A stretch of DNA of 64,000 nt, taken from NCBI GenBank assembly GCA_958298945.1, contig OY282605.1:21988811-22052810 (forward strand), read 5' to 3'. The DNA comes from Atherix ibis (lineage: Eukaryota > Arthropoda > Insecta > Diptera > Athericidae). Within the stretch, counting starts at the first letter, position 1; every line of letters starts with the position of its first letter. The position numbers and the translations under genes are program-made. The notes under the pieces are model-generated. The model was not told the DNA's origin, did no database searches, and saw nothing but the letters and a program-made list of their open reading frames with translations. Below, piece after piece: positions 24,601 to 37,189 of this stretch.

Positions 24601-26261
24601 AGAAACAGAACAATATAAAAATTTATAGTTTTCATATCAGGAAAAATGAATATTTTATGGAAACTGACAATATATGTGACCCCATTAAATAATGATGTAT
24701 ACTTGTTTATATGGACATCTACAGTATGCTAGTAATAATAGGGAAGAAGTGCAAATAATACAGAACAGAAAATTTACTGTGTTCTCTTATTCGAGATAAG
24801 TACGATCTTTAAAAGAAGAGTATCTGCTTAGCTACAAATTAATTTTAGTTGAAGTGAAAAAAATATTGATTTTTTAATGAATAAGAAAATTTCAAAAGAT
24901 TGCATTTAATCTTTATAGTTGGTACGGCATAATTTAAAATGATGAGTTTTTTTATTGATAAATATTTCACTATTTCTTTTTCTCCTTAATCTATAATGGC
25001 CTACACATATATGAGTTATACAGATTTTATGCAAAATTGGAATTTATTTCCAGCTTTTTTGTTGAGACAAAGTACTTTTAAATTATATAGTCTAATGCTA
25101 GATCAGAATGTACAATATAATTAAGGATATTCCAAATACCTCTGACTACAAAGTCAGTCTATATATAGAAACAAAAGTTTTTTTGGGATTCAAGGAAAAT
25201 ATCTTCTTTTTATTACTAACTTATAAGAACATAATTATTTAAACTAGTAATTTTTATCTTCAAAAAATCTTTTTGTACGAAGTAATGAGATTATTGAGAG
25301 CGATCTGGCTCTCAATTAGATCATTGAGAGCGATCTGGCTCGAAAAGAGATCATTGAGAGCGATTAATGGGAGTGGTCTGGTAACAGTGCAAACTTCCCC
25401 TTCATATTATTGGAAAGGTAATAAAAGAGAGTTTTTTAATGAGAGAATTGTAGGAGTAGGACAATCAAGAATGAAACTGTTTATAACGAGAAACTAACAA
25501 ATCATTTTTTTTATGAATATAGAACTGAGCATCTACGATTTTTCGAAGGATTTTGAATCGAAAGAATTGGATTCGACAGGAATTGAACCATGAAAATTGT
25601 GTTATAGATTAAAAGTGTGTGGTTAAGTATGGGGTTTTTTTTATCGGCTGTTCAGTAGGGTTCTAAGTAAGTCAATTCACTAGCACTAGCCCCAAATAAC
25701 ATACTTTGTTGTTTGGTGGAATGATATTTCCATTAAGGTATGTGGGACGTAATAGAAAGGAATTTCCATCCACATAGTTTATACGTTGGTCTCTTCTAAA
25801 CGGGTAGTTAACATCCTGTAGTAACTACGCGACCCTATAGAGTTCGGTAAGTATAGTTGTGATTTTGGAGAGCATTTTGAAAAATGGTACAATGAAATTT
25901 AGTCAACGATGTGCGATCAAATTTTGTGTTAAGCTTTAGTTAATCTACGAGTTTGATAATAAGAATTTATTTTATTGTTTTTTTACAGTTTGTTTTTTGG
26001 TTTTTATTTTATTTTTAAGTACTTTTAATAAGAATTTCTTTTGCAGTTAAATTTTATTATAATTATACTTTTATCTTTTCATCTTCACTAAATTTGGGTA
26101 ACAACGCCGTTTTTTTCTTTTTTTATTAGTTCTTTTAGTATTAACATTATTTATTTTTTTGCAAAATTTGAAAATTATTCTCGGATAAGTTATAGTTCTT
26201 TAATTATTAATATTATTTATTTTTTTTTAACTTAGAAAATTATTCTCGGATAAGGACATTA
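24601..26261. other. intergenic DNA with a short tandem repeat
   Basis: 25287-25365 carries three copies of a roughly 28-bp unit with ATTGAGAGCGATCTGGCTC. 25660-25860 is less AT-rich but not placed. No gene recognised. Confidence 0.55.
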
Positions 26262-26770
26262 TTTTAGGGAGTTTTTTCCTGCGCTCTAGCCTGCAAAAAA
26301 ACTGATGTGCCTCCTGTTCCGGTCTTATTGTCTCGATTTGTATTGCAGAATCCTTAACAATATTCCTTATCAAGAGCACAAAGTTGTAGGTGGCATAAGG
26401 CATTTTTGGAGAAACAGTGGAAACCGAACCTCGCTTGGAGAGGCCTTCAACATCGAAAAGTGACGCAAATGTAGAACGCGTGACAGCTCTTTTGAGGTCA
26501 GACCATCGATAAATATTATAGATTCTTGAAAAGCTCTTAAAAAATATACTTTCCAATGTAACATTTTTTTGTTTCCCAAAATCAAAAAAAAAAAAACACT
26601 TGAAAGGACGCTATCTTGGTACTGCTACGAAGATAGGAAACAAAGCCTCTGCCGATGTATAGCTGACCAAAGGAACTAGTTTGAAGCTTATAACATTCAT
26701 ACGTAAAAGTACAATAAAAAAAATTGTCTTATTACTTCTCTGTCACATCTAGCATATAAGAGCATATAAA
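26262..26770 (+). mobile_element. mariner remnant, ACGAGGTGTG-terminal type
   Basis: Shares blocks with 52098-52803 (opposite strand) and with 30285-30785. Near 26395-26470 it shows a decayed N-terminal block, and near 26600 the CACTTGAAAGGACG segment that follows the third-Asp block in the relatives. Heavily mutated. Confidence 0.6.
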
Positions 26771-26917
26771 TTTTTTTTTGTTGGAAAATGTCATATAAAT
26801 TAAATTTTAAAAATTATAAATATTTATATTCTGTCTATTTAAGTATATTTGAATCAATAGATTAATGTTAAAAATCTTTCAAATAAATTTAATAAGAAAA
26901 ATTAATCGGAAAATATA

Positions 26918-27799
26918 CGAGGTCTACTCAAAAAATATCGCGAATTTTGTGTTTTTTTCAATTTTTTTAAATTTATTCATGAAAATCTATTTTGTCCCCT
27001 TCAAAGATATCCCCACCAGATATTATACACTTATGCCAACGTTTTCTCCAATCCTCGAAGCAATTCAAAAAATCATTTTTTGTGATCTTGTTCAGCTCCT
27101 CCTTCGATGCCGTCTTTATCTCCTCAATCGTAGAGTAGCATCGTCTTTTCATAGGGCTCTTCAGTTTCGGGAACAAGAAAAAGTCACTGGGGGCAAGATC
27201 TGGGGAATACGGTGGCTGCGGCATTATTAGTATGTTGTTTTTGGCCAAAAATGGCAAAAGCCAATTTTTGTTCTTCCACAAATCCGGGCGTTTCTGGAGA
27301 ATTGCTTCACGCAACTTGCGCATAACTTGCAGGTTATATTCCTTACTGACAATTCTACCCTGTGGCAAGTACTCGTGATGCATCACGCCCATGCAATCGA
27401 AGAAAACTGTAAGCAAAACCTTTAAATTTCAGTTTTTGTCGTTCACATCTTCTCAGCCCTCTGAGAACATTTTGTACCACCGATAAACGTTGCTTCAGTG
27501 CAAGGTAGCTTCACCATATGCCATAGTCAACATTCGGAATGCGTCCGCGCAATTAATTTTGTTTTTCACAGAAAATTTGATACAGATTCTTTGATCCATT
27601 TTTTGGACTGGGCAAAAATCGTAGACGAGCCAAAACACGTGCAAGCAAAGCAGCTGTCAAAAATTTACTGAACATTCAAAATGGCGGAACTTATCGGCAT
27701 AAGTGAGAGACATGAGTACCAACATAACGCCACAAAATAAATCGAAAATCGAATATACGTAACCCTCGGAAATTCGCGATACTTTTTGAACAGACCTCG
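26918..27799 (-). mobile_element. mariner (CGAGGTCT family), copy c, internally deleted (882 bp)
   Basis: Both termini present (CGAGGTCTACTCAAAAAA and the inverse ending AGACCTCG) with TA on both sides. Minus strand reads KRPDLWKNKNWLLPFLAKN, QPPYSPDLAPSDFFLFPKLK and NDFLNCFEDWRKRWHKCI, so the C-terminus is well preserved. A deletion removes HHDNAPAH and upstream parts are missing. This copy has ordinary short terminal repeats and is the reference for the rearranged copies b, d and e. Confidence 0.93.
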
Positions 27800-28967
27800 T
27801 ATATATATAATCAAATCGTTAAACCTTACAAATGTCTAAAGTTAATCGCATGATTATCTAATCATATAATAATATACTTTCAGATACAAAAATGTATTAA
27901 TTAAATATATAAATATAAAAATTTTATATTAGCATATTGATAGTGAACGGATGATCTATAATTTTACTAAATATTATCAATTTTATCAATTAGCATTAAT
28001 TTTTAACAAGATTTGCCTAATCAATTGCATATAATAAGAAATAAATTTTAGATGGCAAAATATTTGCATGCTTTTAAATTCATTTGCTATTAAAACTAAT
28101 TTATATTTGCATATTGAATTTACTTTAGCTTTATTTTTCTTCAAATGATCTAATAAATAATAACCACTTTGTTGGAATAGTTTAATTAGCGATGATTATC
28201 AAATGAATTTCTTTTTCTAAATATTTATTTCAGTTCAAGTATGTTATTGTCAAGGAAAGAAGTAAAATCCAAATGTTTTGAATAATTGTAAAAGTGCTTT
28301 TATTAAATATTAGATAGTGTAAAAGATATTATATTTTTGTATGATTTTAAGAAATTTTCAACATTTTGCGTTAAATGGATAACGAAGATAAGCAAAAACG
28401 GATAATATCCATTTTGACTTTTATGGTATTTTTTTTAGCAAGTATTAATATTATTTTAGATTTATAATATTTCGAAATCTAGAAAATTAGCGAAATTTTA
28501 TGTTAAACATCTATTTATTGTAGTAATTACAATTAATATAGATTTTTATTTATAAAGCTACTTTACAAATTACTTTTATTATCAGTTAATATTACGGCAA
28601 TTGTAAATATTGATTCTTCTGTTATTACAGAAAATTTTAAATTCCAACTCAGAAATCTATACTCGTACAATATATATTTAGACTATAAAATAGCGCCTAC
28701 TTGACTGGTTTTCGTCGTATTTGATTGTTTTTACAAAATATAAGCATACTTTAAATTTTCCGAGCAAATCAAATGGTATGTTGGGTTTTTCTAATGTAAA
28801 TATATAATATTATATTACTTTATATATACAAGTATTTATTATTTGAATAATAACAACATAATTGTTTTGATCTGATTATCAAAAAAGTTGTCCAAATTTA
28901 AAAACTTTTAACATATTATTTATAAAAACAGATCGAAGTGAATATTAAATATTATAATTGTATGTAC
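27800..28967. other. AT-rich intergenic DNA, nothing recognised
   Basis: Very AT-rich with no supported feature. Confidence 0.55.
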
Positions 28968-29885
28968 ACTTCAGGCCAAAAGTATGCGATCACCTTGAAA
29001 ACAATATATTCTCTAGAAATCTTTGGAAAAAATTCGTGGTTTTCCTTTCAAGATGAAATCTTTGGAAAAAAATGTTTTAATCAGACTGGAAGTCATCAGA
29101 TAAGGCCTAAATTAATTAATTCAAACAAGAATCGCACAATAAGTCAAAAGAATAGGAGACTTAGAGCATCTTAAATTGGGTCTCTAAAAAGGGGGTAAGC
29201 CGATTCAGAACTGGTGGTTTTTTTTTGAGCTCGTAGTTCATTTTTAAGTCTTCAATTGGACTCCTGAAGACTTTAAAAATGAACTTTGGACAGATAAGAC
29301 AATGTTTCAGATTTTCAGATCTAAAAGAAGAATTTACGTTAATTTCAGTGCTGGAAAAAAAATTCTGCCGGAACCTGTATGGTTTGGGGCTATTTTTCTA
29401 CTCATAGAATCTGAGACTTGGTGGGAATTGATGTAATTTTGAAAAAAAAAGAGATTTATAAGGATTGTGGTTAATTATGAAGCAACATAAAAGCTGTAAA
29501 AATAGTTAGAAATTACGTTGAAATTTGCTACAAAGTAAAAAAAAATCAAGAAGGCTTTTTATGGAAAATAAAACATGTCCACCACAATCTAAACTAAACC
29601 CTATAGAAATGATATGGGATGAGCTAGACAGAATGTGGAATACTTATAGAGGATGCTTTTACAATTCTACAACAATATTTTAAAGTATACGATAAAAAAA
29701 TTAATCGACCGACTGAGGAATAATGTGCATTCGCGATTTAGACTTACGAAAAGTTGTAATGAGCCAATCGGGAAGATTGCTCATCAAGAGAACAAGTTTT
29801 TCGGCAGTATTTTTGGACTATTTTTTGAGAGCCGAGAACATTGAAAACTGATAAAAATATGGAATTTTGCAAGGACTTTTTTTTT
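28968..29885 (+). mobile_element. Tc1-like transposon remnant
   Basis: Starts with CACTTCAGGCCAAAAGTATG, resembling the terminus near 6718. Broken frames give the first catalytic region NELWTDKTMFQIFRSKRR, then PEPVWFGAIF, and later PPQSKLNPIEMIWDELDR, the Tc1 hallmark with the final acidic residue. Many stops. The 3' terminus was not identified. Confidence 0.85.
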
Positions 29886-30290
29886 AATATAAAATACTTT
29901 TATTTATAAAAATGTCCAAAAAAGGCTAAGAAAAAGGGTTGTTGGTGTTAAAAGTTCTCGATAATTCTGAAAAGGATTCTTGACGTCAGATCGCACTTGG
30001 ATGCTCCACTAAGACAACATCTCCTGTCACCATCAGTCCACCTGTTCACTTGATCTTACGAAAAGTTGTAATGAGCCAATCGGGAAGATTCCTTATCAAG
30101 ACAACAAGTTTTTTGGTGGTATTTTTGGAGTATTTTTCGAGAGCCAAGAAGCAGTAGGCCATGAACATCGAAAACTGATGAAAATATGTGGAATTTTTCA
30201 AGGACTTTTTTTATTTAAAGGACTTTTACTTATTAGAAAAAGGGTTCTTGATATCGAAAGTCCTCCATATGCTCAAACAAAAGGGTTCTT
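29736..30290 (+). repeat. tandem duplication of a Tc1-like/mariner junction
   Basis: The Tc1-like 3' block at 29740-29885 recurs at 30057-30215. The mariner piece at about 29960-30050 recurs at 30285 onward. The offset is roughly 315-330 bp, so the junction of two transposons was duplicated as a unit. Confidence 0.75.
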
Positions 30291-30785
30291 GACGTTAGAT
30301 CGTACTTGGATGCTCCACAAAGACAACATCTCCTGCTGCTACGACAATACCTCCTGTTACACCCAGCCCACCCATGTGACTTTTTTTTGTTTCAAAAAGT
30401 CCGAAACTACTTGAAAGGACATCATCGTGGTACTGTCGATAACATCTAAAGGTGTTTAACCGATTAGCTGAAAGCAATTTCAGTGAAAGTGTTCCTGCGG
30501 TTCCTCTGCTTCTAAAAAAAAGACCCCTGCGTTTGTCCAGCCCCTAAGTCCATGTGAATTTTTTCTGTTCCCCAATATCGAAAACCGCTTGAGAGGACAT
30601 CATTATTTGTACACATACAGTCGATAAAACTCAAAGGAGTGTAACCGAGGACCTGAAGGTGATTTCAGTTGAAGCCTTCCAGCCCAAAGGAACATCTTTA
30701 AAAGCAATAACATTGATGTAAAAAAAAAAAATTCATTGCGAAAAAAAATCACTCACAATAACTTTCCTGTCACACCTCGTAAGAA
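30285..30785 (+). mobile_element. mariner C-terminal fragments, ACGAGGTGTG-terminal type, partly duplicated
   Basis: TWMLHKDN (30302 on) is the second-Asp block of a mariner transposase. The block around the third Asp and the following GTVDKTQRSVTEDLK occur twice in succession (30370-30500 and 30540-30690), the second copy better preserved. The right end CACACCTCGT near 30778 fits the family terminus. Confidence 0.7.
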
Positions 30786-32339
30786 TTTAAAAATGAAAAA
30801 ATTCAAATATTGAAACTAATTCAAAATATTAAGTAGAAATGTATGAATTTTTAATTTTTTTTAAATATTTTAGAAGAATTCTGAGTTATGAATTTTTAAT
30901 TAGAAGAATTTTATTTTTCTCAGAATATGTCAACACAACTTGTATCATACGAAAATAGCCTAAGCTGTTGAAATTTTTTTTAAATTTATGGAAAATTCGT
31001 TGAAATTATATACCTTAATATGTGAACGAATAAATAAAAAATATATAAGAAGAAAAGAAACGATAATGTTCTCATAAAAAGCTATTATGACTGAATTTAA
31101 TTACAGCGCGCAACACTATAAATTGGGGTCGATAAACTGTATACGCAATAGACCATACCAAAGCGCATCCAAAGTTTTCTGATACTTTTTAATAAACTTT
31201 TTTCAAGATTAACCACTATTTTCAGTTACTATTAGAAACCTGTTCAAATATTTATGCATATAAGAGTATATAACAATCTGAGAAATAATATTGAAATGGA
31301 AAATTAGTTGTGCTGAAAGGGAAGTAAGAATACTCAATTAAGTTAATATTCTCAGAACTTGGCTTTTGATGAGCACAACAGTCTTCCCATTTGATTACAA
31401 TATTTTCAAACAAGTTCCCATTTTGGAAGTTTCTTTTGAACAGATTTTATTAGTTTGATCTCATATACACGTACAGTAACTCACAAAATTATTCGAGCAG
31501 TAACAATGAGATTCGTTCACATTTTTTTTTTTTTTTTTGCATATTAAACTTGTCTGAAAATATGACTATAGTTGAATAAATTTATTTTTTAAGCAAATAT
31601 AGGATAGTTGACACAGTTTGTTTAATAATTCAGGATAATAATGTCATCAAAAAGATGTCCAATATTAGAACCAAACTAATCGTTATTTTGCATAATAACA
31701 TAATCAAAACAAATGTATACGAAAAATATTTGAATTGTTAGATGTACTAAAAAAAACATTGTTTATGGCCTATTAAAAATATGAAAAACAGAAAAAAATT
31801 TTACATTAATCTGAAAATTTGAAAAACAAATGTTTTTTTCTAGAATTTGAACCCCAATTCCAGAAAAAACGTTTGTTTTTCAAATTTATTACGTTGAAAT
31901 AAAAAAGTATTCTAAAATAAGCTCGTCGCAACTTCAAAAATCTATTTTTGAGAGATTATAAAAAAATTGAGTAAGAAAACTATCATCCGCATGGTCATTC
32001 GAAAATATGGCTATAATGATAGGGTTTCATGAAAGAAATTGTACAGGGTGGTTCATGTAGCGGTTCCAAATTGAGAAGTTCCATTTTAAAAAGTAAATAA
32101 AAATAAAATAGTGTATATTTTTTAAAATTTTCGGTTTTATTTTTATTTACTTTTTTAAAAATATACCACATTAAAACAGGAGATTGGTTCGGTGATGGTT
32201 TCAGAATGCTTCTCTGAAGATGGAGTTGGAAGTATTATTTTTATAGACAAAATTATGTATATTAATTACCGTTTTTTTTATAGACAAAATTATCAACAAA
32301 ATACAATTCGAGTTTGCTATGTTTACAATTTTAAATTAA
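30786..32339. other. AT-rich intergenic DNA, nothing recognised
   Basis: Homopolymer-rich with no coding signal. 32080-32165 holds partly complementary AT-rich stretches (ATTTTAAAAAGTAAATAAAA and its near-inverse) of unknown meaning. Confidence 0.5.
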
Positions 32340-32968
32340 AGAATATGCGTTCGTCAGATTTTCGTATATGTAACATATACGAAATTTTGTGGCCGAATTA
32401 TTGCAATAGCGGCGAGAAATCGTAACGCTTGCATACTTTTGTGTAGATATTTTTATGTAGTTATGACATTCACTGACATCTAGTTTTCGTAATGATGCAT
32501 ATCAGGCTTTATTGTTTTTATTCATAAAATTCGTCGAAAGCATATCAGACGATTCGTTTGTATTTTTGAAATAGATTTTTATTTGTACACATAATTATTT
32601 GGATAAAATCAAATAACTTGCAATTTATATTTTTATATGCTCTTCCACTTTATAATTTTTTTGTAATAAATAATATATAGTGAAATAAATAAATAAATAA
32701 TATATTAAAATAGAATATTGTGTTTTATTGCAAAATTTTCCAAAACTAATTCCATCAAACAACAGAACCCGAAAGCATAAATGACATCACATATGAAACG
32801 TGCTTTTAAACAAACCGCTTCAATCGCATACTGAAGTTTAAAATTGACTCCCACTGATTTACGCCGTTTCTGTTATTTTGCATGTGTGTGCGTTATACGA
32901 ATGTATTTCCAACAAAATTCGGACAGAATTTTTGTGTAGAGGCCTATCCAGTTCTTCTATAATCTAGA
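32340..32968 (+). mobile_element. P-superfamily-like non-autonomous element, copy D
   Basis: Homologous to copies A and F (32560-32850 matches 7860-8160 and 38540-38840). The right end has the GTGTAGAGGCCTATCCAG block and CTATAATCTAG at 32968. The left inverted repeat is eroded. It carries ATGCATATCAGGCTTTATTG, also in copy F inside the transposase-like frame. Confidence 0.75.
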
Positions 32969-33079
32969 AAATATTTGCAGCACTGTAAATCAGACAGCTG
33001 TCAATAAATCAGAGGATTAAAAATTTTTAATTGTCCTAAAGAAACAACAGTTCTGTACGAACTGTGTATCAAAATAATT

Positions 33080-34760
33080 TTTAAGGGAAGATTATGATCT
33101 AAAAAATATTTGATGATACTAGAAGCGTTGGAGATAGGGTAAGGTCTTTACATCATTGTGGCGCCTGTTCAGCCGAGAATATTACTGCTGTAAGTGAAAA
33201 TGGAATTGTAGAATCATAAATATTTGCAGCTTTTGAACTTTCTTTATAGCTCCAGTTGGTACATTTTCCATATAGAATTGCACCTATATCCGTATAAAAT
33301 TCATATAACATAAGAACTGAAGCACAGAAATCATGGACAGTGAAAAATTTACGTAAACTGGATATTAGAGCAGCAGGAATTTAATGATTTTTTAAAGAAA
33401 AAGTTTCCGCCTCTTTAGATATTTTAATAAGCAAAATTACTGCATATGAGGCGAGAAAAATCCTCATGTGGTTCACGAGAGACCGTTACATACCCAAAAA
33501 GTGACTGTTTGGTGCGAATTGTGGTCAGGTGGCGAAATTCAGCTTTCGTTTTTTGAAAACGATTAAAGTGGGGATGTAACCTTAGATTAAAGAATACCTG
33601 GATAGGTCATAGGTGTACCCAATTTTCTGTCTAAATTATTACAAAAGAGCGAGAGATCGTAATGTCTGCATATTTTTGTGTAGATTTTTTTTATGTTGAC
33701 ATGACACCCACTGACATCTAGTTTTCGTAATAGAAATTTATCGAATTCCAAAAGCATAATTAATATTAATTTTAATTCACTTATTGGAAAAAAAATACAA
33801 TTTAAACACAACGACAGGCAATTTTTATTTTTGTACAATCTTTTGATATAAAATGGAATTATATTTGAGGTTTTTTAATTTATTTCGTAAATATCAATTA
33901 AATAGCAAGCACATCAATTTTGTAGACTTTCAGAGAGTTTTAAAACCCGTCATTCTCCATGAAAGTGGTAGCATACCAAAATGCTTGCATACTTTTGTTT
34001 CCATGTAGATACATGTCAACAAAATTTGGACAAAATTTTTGTGTAGAGGCCTATCCAGTTCTTCTATAATCTAAGGATGTAATAATAACTGGTAAACGCT
34101 ATACACGCCCGCTAACCGATTATTTTTGGCACGAAATCAAAGTTATTGATGTGGAATAGATGCAGTTCCAATAAGACGGCGCAACATGCCGCACATCAGG
34201 TGTAACGTTGGATGTTTTGCGTGAAAAGTTCCCAGGTTGCTTTTTAATTTTACGTTTTGAGACTATCGTTTGGCCGCCATTGGATTTTTATTGTATAGTA
34301 ACACTAAAAGTCGTATTTACGCCAATAAACCACAAAATTGTTGCACCTAAAAACCACACAGCGGAGATACCTCCCGAAATGTACGAAGAAAATTTCATAA
34401 AAAATTACCTCGAAAAGGTTTGCTGTTGCATAAAGTCCACTTCAAATTGTTTATGATAATTAATCAAATATATCAAATGTTATCAATCAATTTCCTTAAA
34501 TTTGAGTATTTTTTTTTAAATAAAAGTTTAGAAACTGAAGTTCAATCACCCCGTATATGCTTGAAATTGCTAAAAGATAAAATATGTTTTCAGAATGCCT
34601 CAATAAAAAACTTATGGGGCATTTTGGAAACTCTAAGATAACTAAGATAAATAACATTAAATCGATATTAAAATAAAACAAAATTTTATGGTGGTATTGA
34701 CACATTAAAGAACTTCTTAACCGACGTTCGGATACTTTTGTAACTCACTGTATGTACGTT
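33080..34760 (+). mobile_element. Tc3-like transposon remnant split by copy E
   Basis: N-terminal helix-turn-helix region near 33110-33200 (TRSVGDRVRSLHHCG). Before the insertion: NPHVVHERPLHTQKVTVW near 33450-33510 and FFEND at 33550. After it: TGKRYTRPLTDYFWHEIKVI, then FQQDGATCRTSG and LDVLREKFPGC (34210 on), and a C-terminal PEMYEENFIKNYLEK. Collinear across the insertion. Dead by stops and shifts. Confidence 0.85.
33581..34075 (+). mobile_element. P-superfamily-like non-autonomous element, copy E (495 bp)
   Basis: Complete short copy. Left end CTTAGATTAAAGAATACC, right end CTTCTATAATCTAAG. The flanking 8-bp duplications are GATGTAAC (33573-33580) and GATGTAAT (34076-34083), 7 of 8 matching. 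No coding capacity. Sits in the region between the first and second catalytic Asp of the Tc3-like element. Confidence 0.9.
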
Positions 34761-37189
34761 GTGTTTAGAAGAAAAAAACTTCTTTTTCGAAAAAATCCAA
34801 CTACAATGAAATTAAATAAAATAAAACCAGTTCTGAAAATTTGATATAGATTTTTTTTTAACTTTAATCATACACCATCCTCCATCCACTATAGAGTATA
34901 TAGAATAAATATGTAAATTTTTTTTAAATTAATTTTTATTATATTCCTTTTAAAATAAATAATTCACAGCAGAGAACACATTTATTACTAGGCTTTTCTG
35001 CGTATTCAAAGTATGTTAATAATATAGAATAAGCCTGAGCTTAGTTAGAGGCTTGTACAATAAAAAAAAAAATTAACATATAAGAGTCGACCTTGCCGGC
35101 TGTTTGACACTTAAATAAAATCAATAAAAGCTTTCTGCCTATCCATTTATAGTCATAAATGGATAGGCAGGTAAACAAATATATATAAGTATATATATAA
35201 TATACAAAATATATAGACACATACACGTAGTTACGTGTATGCATGTGCTTATTTAAGGAGTCAATTAAAAATGTGCATATTGAAGATAAATGACATAACC
35301 TCAAATGTACGAGTAAATAAAATTTTTTTTTTTTTTTGTTTAATATAACTAAAATTATGTACCGAAGTAGATGCAGTTAAACTGTAGAAATATTTTATTG
35401 CTTCTATTGTGTAGAAAAAAAAATATTTTTTTTTTAATGAATAATACACTCATAAAAAATTCATATCACATATTAATAGCTACAACAATTATAAATAGTT
35501 CTGAGTATTTACATATATGTATATTTAGTATAAACTCGTAATAGTTCTATTAGTTTAATAAGAAAATAAAATTAAAAAAAAAACTTATTTATATTTGAAT
35601 GTTATTACTAGCAAAGTAAAAATTTCTGATTGGAAAAAAGACAATATTTGATATTATTTAAATTATATAATTTCAGTATAAAAATTGTGTCTAATAAATA
35701 ATGGGTTTAATTTGGCAGAAAACTTTTATTCAGCAGGTGCATCTCATGATAGATAGTTATCGTAAAATGCATTCAATTTTGCCGATAGCATTCCTTTTTC
35801 AATTTGCATTGGCCCGTTTGTTTCTTCTATTACATTTTCTCTTTTTTATTTTATTAACACAAAAAAAAAAAACTCACCACTATAAATATTTTCAGTTATG
35901 TAATAAAATTTAATTTACGAAAATAAAACTCTATAAATCAGTGAAGAAAACGAACAAATTTTATAATTTTCTTCCAACAAATATATTAAAACAATATAAA
36001 ATATTCATTTGATCGACTTCACTCTCTGTCCATGTATCCATGCACAAATTTATAAAAGAAACGCCAAATACCATATAAATTGATAACGATTATTATATTT
36101 ATATAAAAAACAAACCAAAAAAAAAAAATAAAAATATTTATATATAATAACCAACCTATATAAAATGATTAATTTCTTGCTCGTTAGCCAAGTTTATGAA
36201 TTTTTTAGACTATTCTTTATTTGAAGAAAAAAAAACTATATATAATTTTAAATATATATTGACAATAAAAAAAAATCTAATAAATATTCTATTTAATATC
36301 ACTTTGTATTATGTTAATTTTTACTATTTGAAGTCTTTCGTTTTGATTTTCTTTTATTACGATGATGTCGTAATAGTGAATTTTATCTTTAGCACATAAC
36401 TAAATAATTTTTTAAGTATGAAAAAAAGAAAACACAAAAATAAAATCGCTACGGATTTAACAGAAAAATTCTCGTCTTTTTCATCCGACGGCCGGTCAAC
36501 ATCTAAATTATTGTGGAGCTTTTAATTTATACTTTGGAACAAGTGCCCCGAGCTCAAGTCTCCCAATCCGGCACCAAAAGTATACGAATACTAACAATTC
36601 TAATTGAACAGAATTGCGAAAGTATTTTACATAATATATGTAGATTTTCATTTAGAATTGAGTTTTATAGATACTATACATAATATCTGAGAGAGGAAAA
36701 GTGGAGCCGATGATTATGTTTCTGATTTTATACCCTCTACAGAGAGAGAACTGCAAAACTTGATATGACAACCTGCTGCCGGCTTTATCAGACTTTAACA
36801 AAGAGTGTGTGTTTGCGTATAAAAATATTTTGACACATTTAAATCTACACAACCAATACTAATTAAATATTTTCCATGAATATATTACACAATTTTATCA
36901 GTTCAGTTAAAAAAAAAAAAACCGGGAACATGTGCGAACTAAGCTTTTGTATAAGCTATAAGTCAGTATTTCTTAAACTGTTTCTCCGTCGAATACCAGT
37001 GAGAATAGTTTCATACTTAAGAGCAATCCATTTCATAATTCGGAAAGTATAGTACCTGTGATTTGATAATTGTTATTTATATTTGTTATTTAACATAACA
37101 TTTAATTAATTTTAATTTTGCCATTTTATAAATATATTGAAATTGTAAAATTTTTTTACAAAAGTGATACTTCTGCAATAGCCACATTT
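34761..37189. other. AT-rich intergenic DNA with one perfect hairpin
   Basis: 35135-35170 is a perfect 16-bp inverted repeat (CTGCCTATCCATTTAT) around a 4-base loop. Otherwise no gene, transposon or long repeat was recognised. Confidence 0.55.
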
